Assembly (NCBI RefSeq): GCF_014203535.1
Contig: NZ_JACHJI010000001.1
Coordinates: 124,001 to 188,000 of the forward strand
DNA length: 64,000 nt
DNA from: Streptomyces griseomycini
GTDB lineage: Bacteria; Actinomycetota; Actinomycetes; Streptomycetales; Streptomycetaceae
Direction: 5' to 3'
Shown here: positions 6,236-14,283 of the stretch, one piece after another
Position numbering within the stretch: the stretch's first letter is position 1
How the letters are laid out: the number at the start of each line of letters is the position of its first letter
Translations under genes and position numbers: made by a program
Notes under the pieces: generated by a model
Told to the model about the DNA's origin: nothing
What the model saw: the letters and a program-made list of their open reading frames with translations, nothing else
Databases searched by the model: none

Positions 6236-7693
6236 TCAGCGGCGCTTCTGCCGCTTCCACGGGCCGGTGATGGCGAGCATGATGCCCGGCTCCTGGATGT
6301 TGGCGTAGAGGGTCTTTCCGTCGGGCGAGAAGGTGACGCCGGTGAACTCGCTGAACTCCGGCTCCTCCTCGGTGCCGATGTTCACCTCGTTGCGGGCGAT
6401 GGGGTACGTGCGTCCGCTGTCGGTGGCGCCGAACAGGTGCTGCACGCCCTCGCCGTCCTCGGCGATGATCAGGCCGCCGTACGGGGAGACGGTGATGTTG
6501 TCGGGGCCGTCGAAGGCGCCGTCCTCGGCGGGGTTCCGGTTGACGCCGAGCAGGACCTTCAGGGTCAGGGTGCGGCGCCCGGGGTCGTAGAACCAGACCT
6601 GGCCGTCGTGCCGGACCGGGCTCTCCTCACGGGCGTACGAGGAGACGAAGTACGCCCCGCCGTCGCCCCACCACATGCCCTCCAGTTTGCGGGCGCGGGT
6701 GACCTCGCCGGGTCCGAACTGCTCGCGCACGGCGACCTCGCGGGCGTCGCGGTCGGGCACGTCCACCCAGTCGACGCCGTACACCGTGCCGGTCCTCGTG
6801 GCGCGGGAGAGGTCGTCGACGAACCGGCCACCGGAGTCGTAGCACTTGGGCGCCTGGAGGACGCCCGCGTCGTCGGCGAGGGTGCGGAACCTGCCGGGGC
6901 CGTGGCGGAAGCCCTCCGGCGGGGTCCAGCGGTAGAACAGGCCGTTGGGCTCGTCGGCGTCCTCGGTGAGGTAGGCGTGGCCGCGCCTGACGTCGATGAC
7001 GACGGCCTCGTGGTCGTAGCGGCCGAAGAACTTCAGGGGCTTGGGGTCGCGGTTGGCGCGCCGGTCGGCGGGGTCGACCTCGAAGACGTAGCCGTGGTCC
7101 TTGGTCATGCCGTTCTCGCCGGCGCGGTCGGAGTTCTCCTCGCAGGTGAGCCAGGTGTCCCAGGGGGTGCTGCCGCCCGCGCAGTTGTTGGCGGTGCCGG
7201 CGATGGCGACCCATTCGGCGACGCTGCCGTCGGGGCGCACCTCGACGACGGTGCAGCCGCCGGGCGCGGCCGGGTCGTAGACGAGGCCCTCGGTGAGCGG
7301 GACGGGGAACTCCGCCTCGTCGCGCGGGCCGTCCATCTCGTGGTTGTTGACCAGGAGGGTGCTGCCGCGCGGGCCGGGGAAGGCGGCCGTGCCGTCGTGC
7401 TCGGCCGGCGTGAACTCGCCCGACTCCAGCCGGGTCTTCCCGGTGTGGGTGAGGACGCGGTAGGTGAAGCCGGCGGGCAGGGCGAGGATGCCGTCCGGGT
7501 CCGGCACGAGGGGGCCGTAACCGACTCCGCCGTGCCGGTCCGCCGCGGTCTCGGACCGCTCGTCCGCGCTCTCGGTCTCGGCGGTCGCGAGGGCGTGGGG
7601 TGCGGAGGAGAGGGCGCCGACGCTGCCCACCAGTGCGACACCGGCACCGGCGATCGCGGAGTTCCTGGCGAAGTCCCTGCGGGTGAGCGACAT
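6236..7693 (-). CDS. PhoX/DUF839-family Tat-exported phosphatase
   Basis: This 485-residue protein has a twin-arginine signal (RRDFARNSA at residues 5-13, hydrophobic stretch, AHALA region) and a single PhoX/DUF839 beta-propeller domain. Family hallmarks visible include LLVNNHEMDG, WLTCEENSD, HGYVFEVDP and a C-terminal FTGVTFSPDGKTLYANIQEPG. PhoX enzymes are calcium/iron alkaline phosphatases that release phosphate outside the cell. The ATG at 7693 is preceded by AGGAGA. A PHO-box-like direct repeat lies about 70-90 nt upstream, arguing for PhoP control. The next genes downstream on this strand are the Y-RNA and Ro60 genes, which have their own promoter. Confidence 0.88.
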   Translation of the reverse strand: MSLTRRDFARNSAIAGAGVALVGSVGALSSAPHALATAETESADERSETAADRHGGVGYGPLVPDPDGILALPAGFTYRVLTHTGKTRLESGEFTPAEHDGTAAFPGPRGSTLLVNNHEMDGPRDEAEFPVPLTEGLVYDPAAPGGCTVVEVRPDGSVAEWVAIAGTANNCAGGSTPWDTWLTCEENSDRAGENGMTKDHGYVFEVDPADRRANRDPKPLKFFGRYDHEAVVIDVRRGHAYLTEDADEPNGLFYRWTPPEGFRHGPGRFRTLADDAGVLQAPKCYDSGGRFVDDLSRATRTGTVYGVDWVDVPDRDAREVAVREQFGPGEVTRARKLEGMWWGDGGAYFVSSYAREESPVRHDGQVWFYDPGRRTLTLKVLLGVNRNPAEDGAFDGPDNITVSPYGGLIIAEDGEGVQHLFGATDSGRTYPIARNEVNIGTEEEPEFSEFTGVTFSPDGKTLYANIQEPGIMLAITGPWKRQKRR

Positions 7694-7760
7694 GGTGTCT
7701 CCTGTGACGGTGGATGTGCCGTGGAGGGTGGCGGACCTCGTGCGCCGTCACGCTCCCGCC

Positions 7761-7782
7761 CGGGCCTGAACTCCGGTTGAAC
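7761..7782 (-). promoter_or_regulatory. PHO box (PhoP direct repeats) upstream of the PhoX gene
   Basis: On the minus strand two adjacent 11-nt units, GTTCAACCGGA and GTTCAGGCCCG, start 11 nt apart. This is the spacing and GTTCA core of Streptomyces PhoP direct-repeat units. The site lies 68-89 nt upstream of a phosphatase start, which fits. Confidence 0.65.
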
Positions 7783-7911
7783 TCCGGAGGTCACGCCGTG
7801 CCCCGCTTGCGTGAACCGCGGGGGACCGCCACCGGGCCCGCGCGGCCGCCGGCGTCCCGGTCCTCCGGCGCCCCGCCGGGGCCGGGGGACACCGCGCGTC
7901 CGACCGCGCCC

Positions 7912-7985
7912 CAGCCCCGTACCGGGACCGGACCTCAGCCCCCGTGCCGGGACCGCGCCTCAGCCCCCGTGCTGGGACCGGGCCT
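7912..7985. repeat. Three tandem 24-25-nt repeats spanning a gene's 3' end
   Basis: Three near-identical units (7912-7935, 7936-7960, 7961-7985), each with the form CAGCCCC(C)GT, then a GGGACCG core, then CCT, lie head to tail. The last unit overlaps the final codons and stop of the minus-strand gene at 7960-9396, so the gene's own 3' end appears to have been duplicated twice downstream. Confidence 0.75.
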
Positions 7986-9396
7986 TGAACGCCGCCTTCC
8001 GGGCCTCCTTGGCGATCTTCTTGTCCGGGTGCAGCCGGCCCATCGCCTCCAGCACGTCCGCCGTGGCCGGGTGATCCACCCGCCAGGCCGCGGCGAAGAA
8101 GCCGCTGTGCTGGCGCGCCAGTCCTTCCACCAGGGCGCGCAGTTCCTCGGAGTTGCCCTCGGCCGCGAGCTGGGCGGCCACCGTGTCGACGGTCAGCCAG
8201 AAGATCATGGCCTCGGACGGGGGCGGCACGTCGGCCGCCCCGTGCTCGGTCAGCCACACCCGCGCCAGGCCGCCGAGTTCGGCGTCGTCGAGCACCTCCC
8301 GCAGGGCGGGCTCGGCCGGGAGTCCGACCAGCGACAGCGCCTGCTGGCAGCGCAGCCGCCGCAGCGGCGCGCCCCCGTCCGTCCCGCGTGCCGCCGCCAG
8401 CAGCTCCCGTGCGGCGGTGAGGGGGTCGCGCCGGGCCAGCCAGTGCTCGGTCTCCGCGTGGGCCGCCGTCGGCGGGAAGGCGGCCGTGCCGTCGAGCAGC
8501 GCGTCGGCGCCCTTGTCCGCGAGGTCCCCGACCGCCGGGGCGGCGAACCCGGCCTCCAGCAGCCGGGCGCGCAGTCCGTACAGTCCGAGCGGGGTCAGCC
8601 GCACCATGCCGTAGCGGGAGACGTCGGTGTCGTCCACCGACGCCGCCGAATCGTCGCCGGCGTCGTTCAGCAGCGCCTCGTCCACCGGCCGGTACTCCAC
8701 GAGTCCCACCGGCTCCAGCGTGCGGAACTGGTCGTCCAGCCGCACCATGGCGTCCGACACCTGCTCGAGGACGGCGTCGGTCGGTTCGGCCATGTCGCCG
8801 GGGACGAGTACGGAAGCGGCCAGCGCGGGCAGCGGCACCGGCGTTCCGGTGGGCTCGTCCCCGCCGACGGTCAGCAGGTACAGGTTGCCGAGCACGCCGT
8901 CGAGGAACTCCGCCTCGGCCTCGGGGTCCCAGTCCAGGGAGTCGAGGTCGAGCGTGCCGGACCCGTCCTCCGCGGCGATGGCGTCGACGAGCCCGCCCAG
9001 GTCGGGCACGCTCGCGTCGGCGAGCACCGTCTCCAGGGCGGCGAGCCACACCCCGAGCACGTCCTGCGGCGACCCGCCGGTGAGCAGCGCCAGGCCGGCG
9101 CCGGCCGCGACCGTCCCCTCCTCCTCGTCGACCACCTCGACGAGCCCGGCGTCCACCGCGACGCGCCAGGCCTCACTGGCGTCGGCCGCGGCGTCCGGGC
9201 CGCTCAGTCCGAGCACCTCGGCGGCCTCCGGCAGCTGCTCGTCGACGAGTCCGCCGCCGGCGTCGACCCTGGTCCCCGGCCCGGCCCAGCGGGCGAGCCG
9301 GGCGGCCCGGGACAGCAACGGGGTGGACAGCGCGTCACGCGCCAGCTCCGCTTCGGGGTGCAGCCGCGCCGGCGGCAGGGGGGAGCTGTCTGACAT
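7960..9396 (-). CDS. Conserved acidic hypothetical protein
   Basis: This is a 478-residue, alanine/leucine- and acid-rich soluble protein that I cannot assign to a named family; I believe it is conserved in Streptomyces. There is no signal peptide or membrane helix. The body looks all-helical with repeat-like segments (for example HPATADVLEAMGRLHPDKK). The C-terminus switches to a basic tail (KKIAKEARKAAFKARSQ). The ATG at 9396 has AGGAG at good spacing. A possible -10 TAGGCT lies on the minus strand at 9443-9438. Its 3' end lies in a tandem repeat. It is divergent from the secreted nuclease gene. No function is proposed. Confidence 0.8.
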   Translation of the reverse strand: MSDSSPLPPARLHPEAELARDALSTPLLSRAARLARWAGPGTRVDAGGGLVDEQLPEAAEVLGLSGPDAAADASEAWRVAVDAGLVEVVDEEEGTVAAGAGLALLTGGSPQDVLGVWLAALETVLADASVPDLGGLVDAIAAEDGSGTLDLDSLDWDPEAEAEFLDGVLGNLYLLTVGGDEPTGTPVPLPALAASVLVPGDMAEPTDAVLEQVSDAMVRLDDQFRTLEPVGLVEYRPVDEALLNDAGDDSAASVDDTDVSRYGMVRLTPLGLYGLRARLLEAGFAAPAVGDLADKGADALLDGTAAFPPTAAHAETEHWLARRDPLTAARELLAAARGTDGGAPLRRLRCQQALSLVGLPAEPALREVLDDAELGGLARVWLTEHGAADVPPPSEAMIFWLTVDTVAAQLAAEGNSEELRALVEGLARQHSGFFAAAWRVDHPATADVLEAMGRLHPDKKIAKEARKAAFKARSQHGG

Positions 9397-9506
9397 CGGC
9401 CGGTTCTCCTAGGGCGCCTGTGATGACTCAGCCGCTCAGCCTAGACGGATTTCCACCCATGCCGCCCACTTCATCTCCCCTTCAGCGCCCGTACATGGCC
9501 GAAACC

Positions 9507-9536
9507 TTGACAAGTGACCTGGCCAGGCAGGAGATT
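9507..9536 (+). promoter_or_regulatory. Putative promoter with internal palindrome for the secreted nuclease
   Basis: The 303-nt gap 9397-9699 holds a consensus TTGACA at 9507-9512 and GAGATT at 9531-9536, 18 nt apart. The perfect palindrome CCTGGCCAGG (9518-9527) lies between them, where an operator would block the polymerase. The -10 is weak. A GTTCACC at about 9564 resembles a single PHO unit but has no partner at 11 nt. No other structure was seen in the gap. Confidence 0.4.
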
Positions 9537-9699
9537 GACGCGCGTAGAAGTCGGCGGACAGTTGTTCACCGGGCCTCTCGGGGCCGGCCCCGCGCCCGTC
9601 GGCTCTCCCCGCGCGCCGCGCCGCCACCACCGGTCGCGGCTCCCGCCGTCCACGCTCCACCCTCGTCCCGGCGCTCCACACGTCCCCGGAGGGAATCCG

Positions 9700-11529
9700 T
9701 TGCCGAGCAAGTCGTCCACGCGCCTCGCCGCGCTCACCGTCGCCGCCGTGTGCTCCGCGGCGTCCACCGTCCTGGTCACCTCGCCCGCGCACGCCGACAC
9801 CGTGCGCATCCACGACATCCAGGGCGACACCCGCATGTCCCCGTACGCCGGTGAGCAGGTCACCGACGTGGCCGGAATCGTCACCGGCATCCGCACCTAC
9901 GGCTCGTCCCGGGGCTTCTGGATCCAGGACCCGGCCCCGGACGCCGACCCCGCCACCAGCGAGGGCGTGTTCGTCTTCACGGGCTCGACCCCGAAGGGCG
10001 TGGCCGTGGGCGACGCCGTCACCGTCTCCGGCACGGTCACGGAGTACGTCCCCGGCGGCACCTCCTCCGGCAACCAGTCCCTGACGGAGATCACGCGCGC
10101 CACCTTCACGGTCGTCTCCAGCGGCAACCCGGTCCCGGCCGCCACCGTCGTCGACGCGCGGTCCGTCCCCGCCGCCTACGCCCCGGCCGGCGACCCCGCC
10201 GCGAACGGCTCGGTCAACGCCCTCCCGCTGCGCCCCTCCACGTACGCCCTGGACCGCTACGAGTCCCTGGAGGGCATGAACGTCCAGGTCTCCGACGCCC
10301 GCGTGGTGGGCGCCACCGACCCGCACACCGAGCTCTGGGTCACGGTGAAGCCGTGGGAGAACCGCAACCGCCGCGGCGGCACGGTCTACGGCTCCTACGA
10401 CGCCCAGAACACCGGCCGCCTCCAGATCCAGTCCCTGGGCCGCGCCGCGGACTTCCCCGACGCGAACGTCGGCGACACCCTCACCGGCACCACCACGGGC
10501 CCCCTGGACTTCAACCAGTACGGCGGGTACACCCTGGTGGCGAACGAGCTCGGCACCCTCGAGGAGGGCGGCCTGGAGCGCGAGACGACCCGCAGGCAGC
10601 GCGCGGGCGAACTGGCGGTCGCCACCTACAACGTCGAGAACCTCGACCCCTCCGACGACACCTTCGCCGCGCACGCCGCCGCGATCGTGGACAACCTGAG
10701 CTCGCCCGACATCGTGTCCCTGGAGGAGATCCAGGACAACAACGGCGTCACCGACGACGGCACGGTCGCCGCCGACGCGACGATGACGAAGCTGATCGAG
10801 GCCATCGAGGCGGCCGGCGGCCCCCGTTACGACTGGCGCTCGGTCGACCCCGTCGACAAGGCCGACGGCGGTCAGCCCGGCGGCAACATCCGCCAGGCGT
10901 TCCTGTTCAACCCCGACCGGGTCTCCTTCACCGACCGCGCGGGCGGCGACGCCACGACGGCCGTCGGCGTCACCGAGGTCCGCGGCAGGGCGGCCCTGAC
11001 GGTCTCCCCCGGCCGCATCGACCCGACGTCCGAGGCCTTCGAGGACAGCCGCAAGCCGCTGGCCGGCGAGTTCGTCTTCCGGGGCCGCACGGTCATCGTG
11101 ATCGCCAACCACTTCGCCTCCAAGGGCGGTGACCAGGGCCTCACCTCGCAGTACCAGCCGCCGTCCCGCGGCTCGGAGACCCAGCGCCACCTCCAGGCGA
11201 AGGCGGTCCACGACTTCACCGCCAAGCTCCTCAAGACGCAGAAGAACGCGGACGTCGTCGTCCTGGGCGACATCAACGACTTCGAGTTCTCGGAGACGAC
11301 CGAGATCCTCGAGGGCGACGGCACCCTCTGGTCGGCCGTCAAGTCCCTCCCGGAGAGCGAGCGTTACTCCTACGTCTACCAGGGCAACAGCCAGGTCCTG
11401 GACCAGATCCTGATCAGCCCGTCGATCCGCCGCGGCTGCACGTTCAGCTACGACAGCGTGCACGTCAACGCCGAGTTCCACGACCAGATCAGCGACCACG
11501 ACCCGCAGGTCCTGCGCTTCCGCCCCTAG
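9700..11529 (+). CDS. Secreted endonuclease/exonuclease/phosphatase-family nuclease (ExeM/NucH-like)
   Basis: This 609-residue exported protein starts at TTG 9700, chosen because GGAGGG lies 6 nt upstream and a clean signal peptide follows (about residues 1-32, ending VTSPAHA). An N-terminal OB-fold, as in YhcR/ExeM nucleases, spans about residues 33-290. The EEP catalytic domain follows: ATYNVENLDPSD, SLEEIQDNNG, ANHFASKGGD, DINDFE and a final HVNAEFHDQISDHDPQVLRF carrying the catalytic SDHDP. It should degrade extracellular DNA or RNA, or release phosphate from it, which would suit the phosphate-linked gene nearby; that link is inference. Its TAG stop shares the palindrome CTAG with the convergent gene. 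Confidence 0.9.
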   Translation: MPSKSSTRLAALTVAAVCSAASTVLVTSPAHADTVRIHDIQGDTRMSPYAGEQVTDVAGIVTGIRTYGSSRGFWIQDPAPDADPATSEGVFVFTGSTPKGVAVGDAVTVSGTVTEYVPGGTSSGNQSLTEITRATFTVVSSGNPVPAATVVDARSVPAAYAPAGDPAANGSVNALPLRPSTYALDRYESLEGMNVQVSDARVVGATDPHTELWVTVKPWENRNRRGGTVYGSYDAQNTGRLQIQSLGRAADFPDANVGDTLTGTTTGPLDFNQYGGYTLVANELGTLEEGGLERETTRRQRAGELAVATYNVENLDPSDDTFAAHAAAIVDNLSSPDIVSLEEIQDNNGVTDDGTVAADATMTKLIEAIEAAGGPRYDWRSVDPVDKADGGQPGGNIRQAFLFNPDRVSFTDRAGGDATTAVGVTEVRGRAALTVSPGRIDPTSEAFEDSRKPLAGEFVFRGRTVIVIANHFASKGGDQGLTSQYQPPSRGSETQRHLQAKAVHDFTAKLLKTQKNADVVVLGDINDFEFSETTEILEGDGTLWSAVKSLPESERYSYVYQGNSQVLDQILISPSIRRGCTFSYDSVHVNAEFHDQISDHDPQVLRFRP

Positions 11530-12248
11530 CGGCCGGTCCGTGCCCGGTCCGGCGGCACGAGCCCGAGAGCGTGCTCGTACCGCCGGACGGTGCTGCTCCT
11601 CAGCCCCGGCCACCTCTGCACCCGCTCCCACGCGGCGGTCGCCGAGCCCACCCCGGAACCGGGTGCGGCGAGCGCGTCGGCGTGCGCCCGGGCGCTCTCC
11701 CACTCCGCGTAGTTGAGCACCCGGGTTCCGTCGGTCCCGAGGTGGAAGTGGGCGGAGATCCCCCCGGGGTGCGGCCGCGGGTCGCTCTCCAGGGCCTCGA
11801 GGACGGCGTCGACCCACGCCCGCTGCCGTGCGGCGTCGGGCCCGTCGAACTCGACGTCGACGATCACCACGCACCCCGGAACCGCTCCCGCGTCCTCCCG
11901 GGCACCGCTGCGGTAGTGCCGGTAGCGGTGGAGCGCCACCCGCTCGATCCCCGGCACGACCGTGTCGATCTCGTCCACCCGCTCCTGCCGGTGCGTCTTC
12001 GCGAACGCCTCGAACGCCTGCTCGCTCGCCCACTGCGAGTAGTGCAGCAGGGTCTCCCCGTCCTCCCCCGTGTAGACGTGGTACCCGAGCAGACCGGAAG
12101 CGGGCCAGGCCCGCCGCTCCCAGGTCCGCCCGATCGCCTCGACGGCCTCCTGCTGCCGTTCGGGCGTCCCCACCCGCCAGGTACTGAACAGGGACGCGCC
12201 GATCCGGGGATCGGTGAGGTCGGGGTGCCGGGTCGTGCGACGGGTCAT
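11526..12248 (-). CDS. Antibiotic-biosynthesis-monooxygenase (ABM) fold protein
   Basis: This 240-residue protein contains two tandem dimeric alpha/beta-barrel (ABM-type) halves. The first holds LLGYHVYTGEDGETLLHYSQ and the second CVVIVDVEFDG and VLNYAEWESARAH. Such proteins act as cofactor-free monooxygenases or haem-degrading or unknown-function enzymes. The start at 12248 (MTRRTTRHP) is preferred over the in-frame ATG at 12260 because GGAG sits 8 nt before it. It converges on the nuclease gene and the two stop codons overlap in CTAG. The substrate is unknown, and no biosynthetic cluster surrounds it. Confidence 0.75.
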   Translation of the reverse strand: MTRRTTRHPDLTDPRIGASLFSTWRVGTPERQQEAVEAIGRTWERRAWPASGLLGYHVYTGEDGETLLHYSQWASEQAFEAFAKTHRQERVDEIDTVVPGIERVALHRYRHYRSGAREDAGAVPGCVVIVDVEFDGPDAARQRAWVDAVLEALESDPRPHPGGISAHFHLGTDGTRVLNYAEWESARAHADALAAPGSGVGSATAAWERVQRWPGLRSSTVRRYEHALGLVPPDRARTGR

Positions 12249-12336
12249 GACGGTCTCCACTGCTCGGTGAACGCGACGACCCCACCCTCCGACCTCAACC
12301 CGACTTCAGGTCAAGCCGCGCCCGGCACCCGGCCCC

Positions 12337-12699
12337 TCAGCCGTACTGCCCCGCGTACCGCCGCATCACCGCGCCCGCGACGACGACCACCACCGCCGCC
12401 GCCCCGGCGATCAGCACCGGCCTGCGGTACCGCAACCCGGCCTGCCCCGCGTGGGCGACGCTGCTCCGCAGCTGCACGGTCATCGCCCCGGCCTTGTCCC
12501 TGAGGTCGTCCGCCCGGGCCCGCGCACGCCCCTTGACGTCCATCTTGCCCGCCAACTGCTCGACGGTGTCGCCGAGTTCGTGCCGCGTCCGCTCGATCTG
12601 CCTGCGCAGCTCGTCCGGCCCCTTCGCTCCCTGAGCGGTGGCCGCGCCCTCCGCGCTCGCGTCCACGTGGGAACCCGCGCGCGCCACTTCCTGCGTCAT
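12337..12699 (-). CDS. DUF3618 family membrane-anchored protein
   Basis: This 120-residue protein has the DUF3618 signature (PDELRRQIERTRHELGDTVE, then LAGKMDVKGRA), an amphipathic helix, and a C-terminal transmembrane helix (PVLIAGAAAVVVVVAGAV) with a basic end. It is commonly encoded with a DUF1469 protein, as here, and its start overlaps that gene's stop (ATGA). The pair probably acts at the membrane under stress. The function is not established. Confidence 0.88.
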   Translation of the reverse strand: MTQEVARAGSHVDASAEGAATAQGAKGPDELRRQIERTRHELGDTVEQLAGKMDVKGRARARADDLRDKAGAMTVQLRSSVAHAGQAGLRYRRPVLIAGAAAVVVVVAGAVMRRYAGQYG

Positions 12700-13115
12700 C
12701 GGTGCGCCCTTCCCTTGATCTCCGCCACATCGGCCCTCACGCTGCCCATCGTCCGTTCGGGCTTGGGCGGCGTGGCCCCGCGCAGCTGACTGCGACCGGC
12801 GACGGCCAGCACGCCCGCGACGGCGAACAGCAGCGCCGTGACGATCAGCGCCGCCGCCCACACGGGCAGCACCAGCGAGAGGGCGGCGACACCCGTACCG
12901 GCCAGCGCGAGGAGCCCCGCGTAGGCGAACGCCCCCGCCGCACCCAGCATCCCGCCGCCGCGCCCGGCGCGCCGGCCCTTCTCGGACAGTTCCACCTTGG
13001 CGAGGGTCATTTCCTGCCGCACGAGCCGCGAGAGCTGTTCGGTGGCCTGTCCGACGAGCTCGCCCACGCTGTGGTGCCCGTCGTGAACCGGTCGTTGGTC
13101 GATGGTCCCGGTCAC
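12696..13115 (-). CDS. DUF1469 (phage holin superfamily III) membrane protein
   Basis: This 139-residue protein has a family-typical amphipathic stretch (VGELVGQATEQLSRLVRQEM) followed by two adjacent transmembrane helices at about 60-115. GTG 13115 is chosen for AGGAGG 9 nt upstream; the ORF could extend to 13145. The 'holin' name is a family label only, since nothing phage-like is nearby. It is translationally coupled to the DUF3618 gene and divergent from dapA. Confidence 0.85.
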   Translation of the reverse strand: MTGTIDQRPVHDGHHSVGELVGQATEQLSRLVRQEMTLAKVELSEKGRRAGRGGGMLGAAGAFAYAGLLALAGTGVAALSLVLPVWAAALIVTALLFAVAGVLAVAGRSQLRGATPPKPERTMGSVRADVAEIKGRAHR

Positions 13116-13286
13116 GGTGTACCGCCTCCTCTCGGTCGGGGACACCCGGGTACCCCTGCCCGTCCCCCGCTACCGCTCCCGGGCCGGAGACGAGGGGCCA
13201 CTGTCCGCCGTTCGACAGCAACGCTTACCCGTACCGGACAGAAATCATCAGTAGATCTTCACAATGGCACGGCCGACACTACTCCC

Positions 13287-14225
13287 ATGGCACCTCCCAC
13301 GACCTCCCCCACGACCTCCCCCGCGGCGCGCCCCTTCGGCCGCGTCCTGTGCGCGATGGTCACCCCGTTCACCCCCGACGGCGCGCTCGACCTCGACGGC
13401 GCCCAGCGGCTGGCCGACCACCTGGTGGCCCACGGCTGCGACGGCCTGGTCCTCTCCGGCACCACGGGGGAATCCCCGACCACCACGGACGCGGAGAAGT
13501 CGTCCCTCATCACGGCGGTACGCGAGGCGGTGGGCGGCCGCGCGTCGATCGTCGCGGGCGTCGGCACCTCCGACACCCTCCACACCGCCGGACTGGCCCG
13601 TGCGGCCGAGAAGGCCGGCGCCGACGGCCTCCTGGTGGTCGCGCCGTACTACAGCCGGCCCCCGCAGGACGCGGTCGAGGCGCACTTCCGCGAGATCGCG
13701 GACACCACGGGGCTCCCCCTCGCCCTGTACGACATCCCGGCCCGCACCGGCGTCCGCATCGAGCCCGACACCCTGCTCCGCCTCGCCGAGCACCCCCGGA
13801 TCGTGGCGGTCAAGGACTGCTCGTACGACTTCCTGGCCGCCCAGAAGGTCCTCGCCCGCACGGACCTCGCGTACTACGCGGGCTGCGACGAGCACAACCT
13901 GGCCCTGTACGCGGTCGGCGGCGCGGGCTGCGTCAGCACGGTCGCGAACGTCGTCCCGGGCCACGTCCGTGCCGTCCTGGACGCCTTCGACGCGGGCGAC
14001 ACGGCCCGGGCGGCCCGCCTCCAGCAGCGGGCGACCGCCCTCATCGAGGCGATGATGGCCGGCGGCCTCCCCGGCACGGTCACGGCGAAGGCCCTGCTCA
14101 CGACGCTGGGCCTGCCCGCGGGTCCGGTCCGCCCGCCCCTGAGGCCCGCCGACCGCGGGACGACCGACGGGCTCAGGGCCGTGCACGACCGCCTGACCGG
14201 CCCCGGCGGAACCGGCCCCTTCTAG
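13287..14225 (+). CDS. dapA: 4-hydroxy-tetrahydrodipicolinate synthase
   Basis: This 312-residue TIM-barrel aldolase condenses pyruvate with aspartate semialdehyde, the first committed step to diaminopimelate and lysine. The family motifs are present: GTTGES near residue 55, the catalytic tyrosine in LYDIPARTG, and the Schiff-base lysine in VAVKDCSYD. The ATG at 13287 gives the expected N-terminus, but no ribosome site is visible. TAGATC at about 13253 could be a -10 for a short leader. dapD lies 3 kb away, and streptomycetes usually have a second DapA-like gene, so this may not be the only one. Confidence 0.92.
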   Translation: MAPPTTSPTTSPAARPFGRVLCAMVTPFTPDGALDLDGAQRLADHLVAHGCDGLVLSGTTGESPTTTDAEKSSLITAVREAVGGRASIVAGVGTSDTLHTAGLARAAEKAGADGLLVVAPYYSRPPQDAVEAHFREIADTTGLPLALYDIPARTGVRIEPDTLLRLAEHPRIVAVKDCSYDFLAAQKVLARTDLAYYAGCDEHNLALYAVGGAGCVSTVANVVPGHVRAVLDAFDAGDTARAARLQQRATALIEAMMAGGLPGTVTAKALLTTLGLPAGPVRPPLRPADRGTTDGLRAVHDRLTGPGGTGPF

Positions 14226-14246
14226 GGTCTTGCGTCTGGATCAGGC

Positions 14247-14272
14247 CGGATCAGGGAGCGGGGTCTGATCCG
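14247..14272. terminator. Convergent hairpin between dapA and the sigma/anti-sigma operon
   Basis: The perfect 8-bp stem CGGATCAG/CTGATCCG with a 10-nt loop lies between two convergent stops. A further GGATCAG copy just upstream offers an alternative pairing. Confidence 0.7.
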
Positions 14273-14283
14273 AACGAGAGGCC

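Noticed and set aside
12696..13115. Prophage (holin) remnant
   Set aside because: DUF1469 is called a holin superfamily by homology only; no phage structural or integration genes or att sites are near.
12337..13221. A 294-residue ORF joining the DUF1469 and DUF3618 genes
   Set aside because: Upstream of 12699 it is an out-of-frame shadow of DUF1469; the ATGA overlap and family starts support two genes.
13264..13290. dapA start at ATG 13264
   Set aside because: That ATG is in a different frame (Arg/Pro-rich product); ATG 13287 begins the DapA reading frame.
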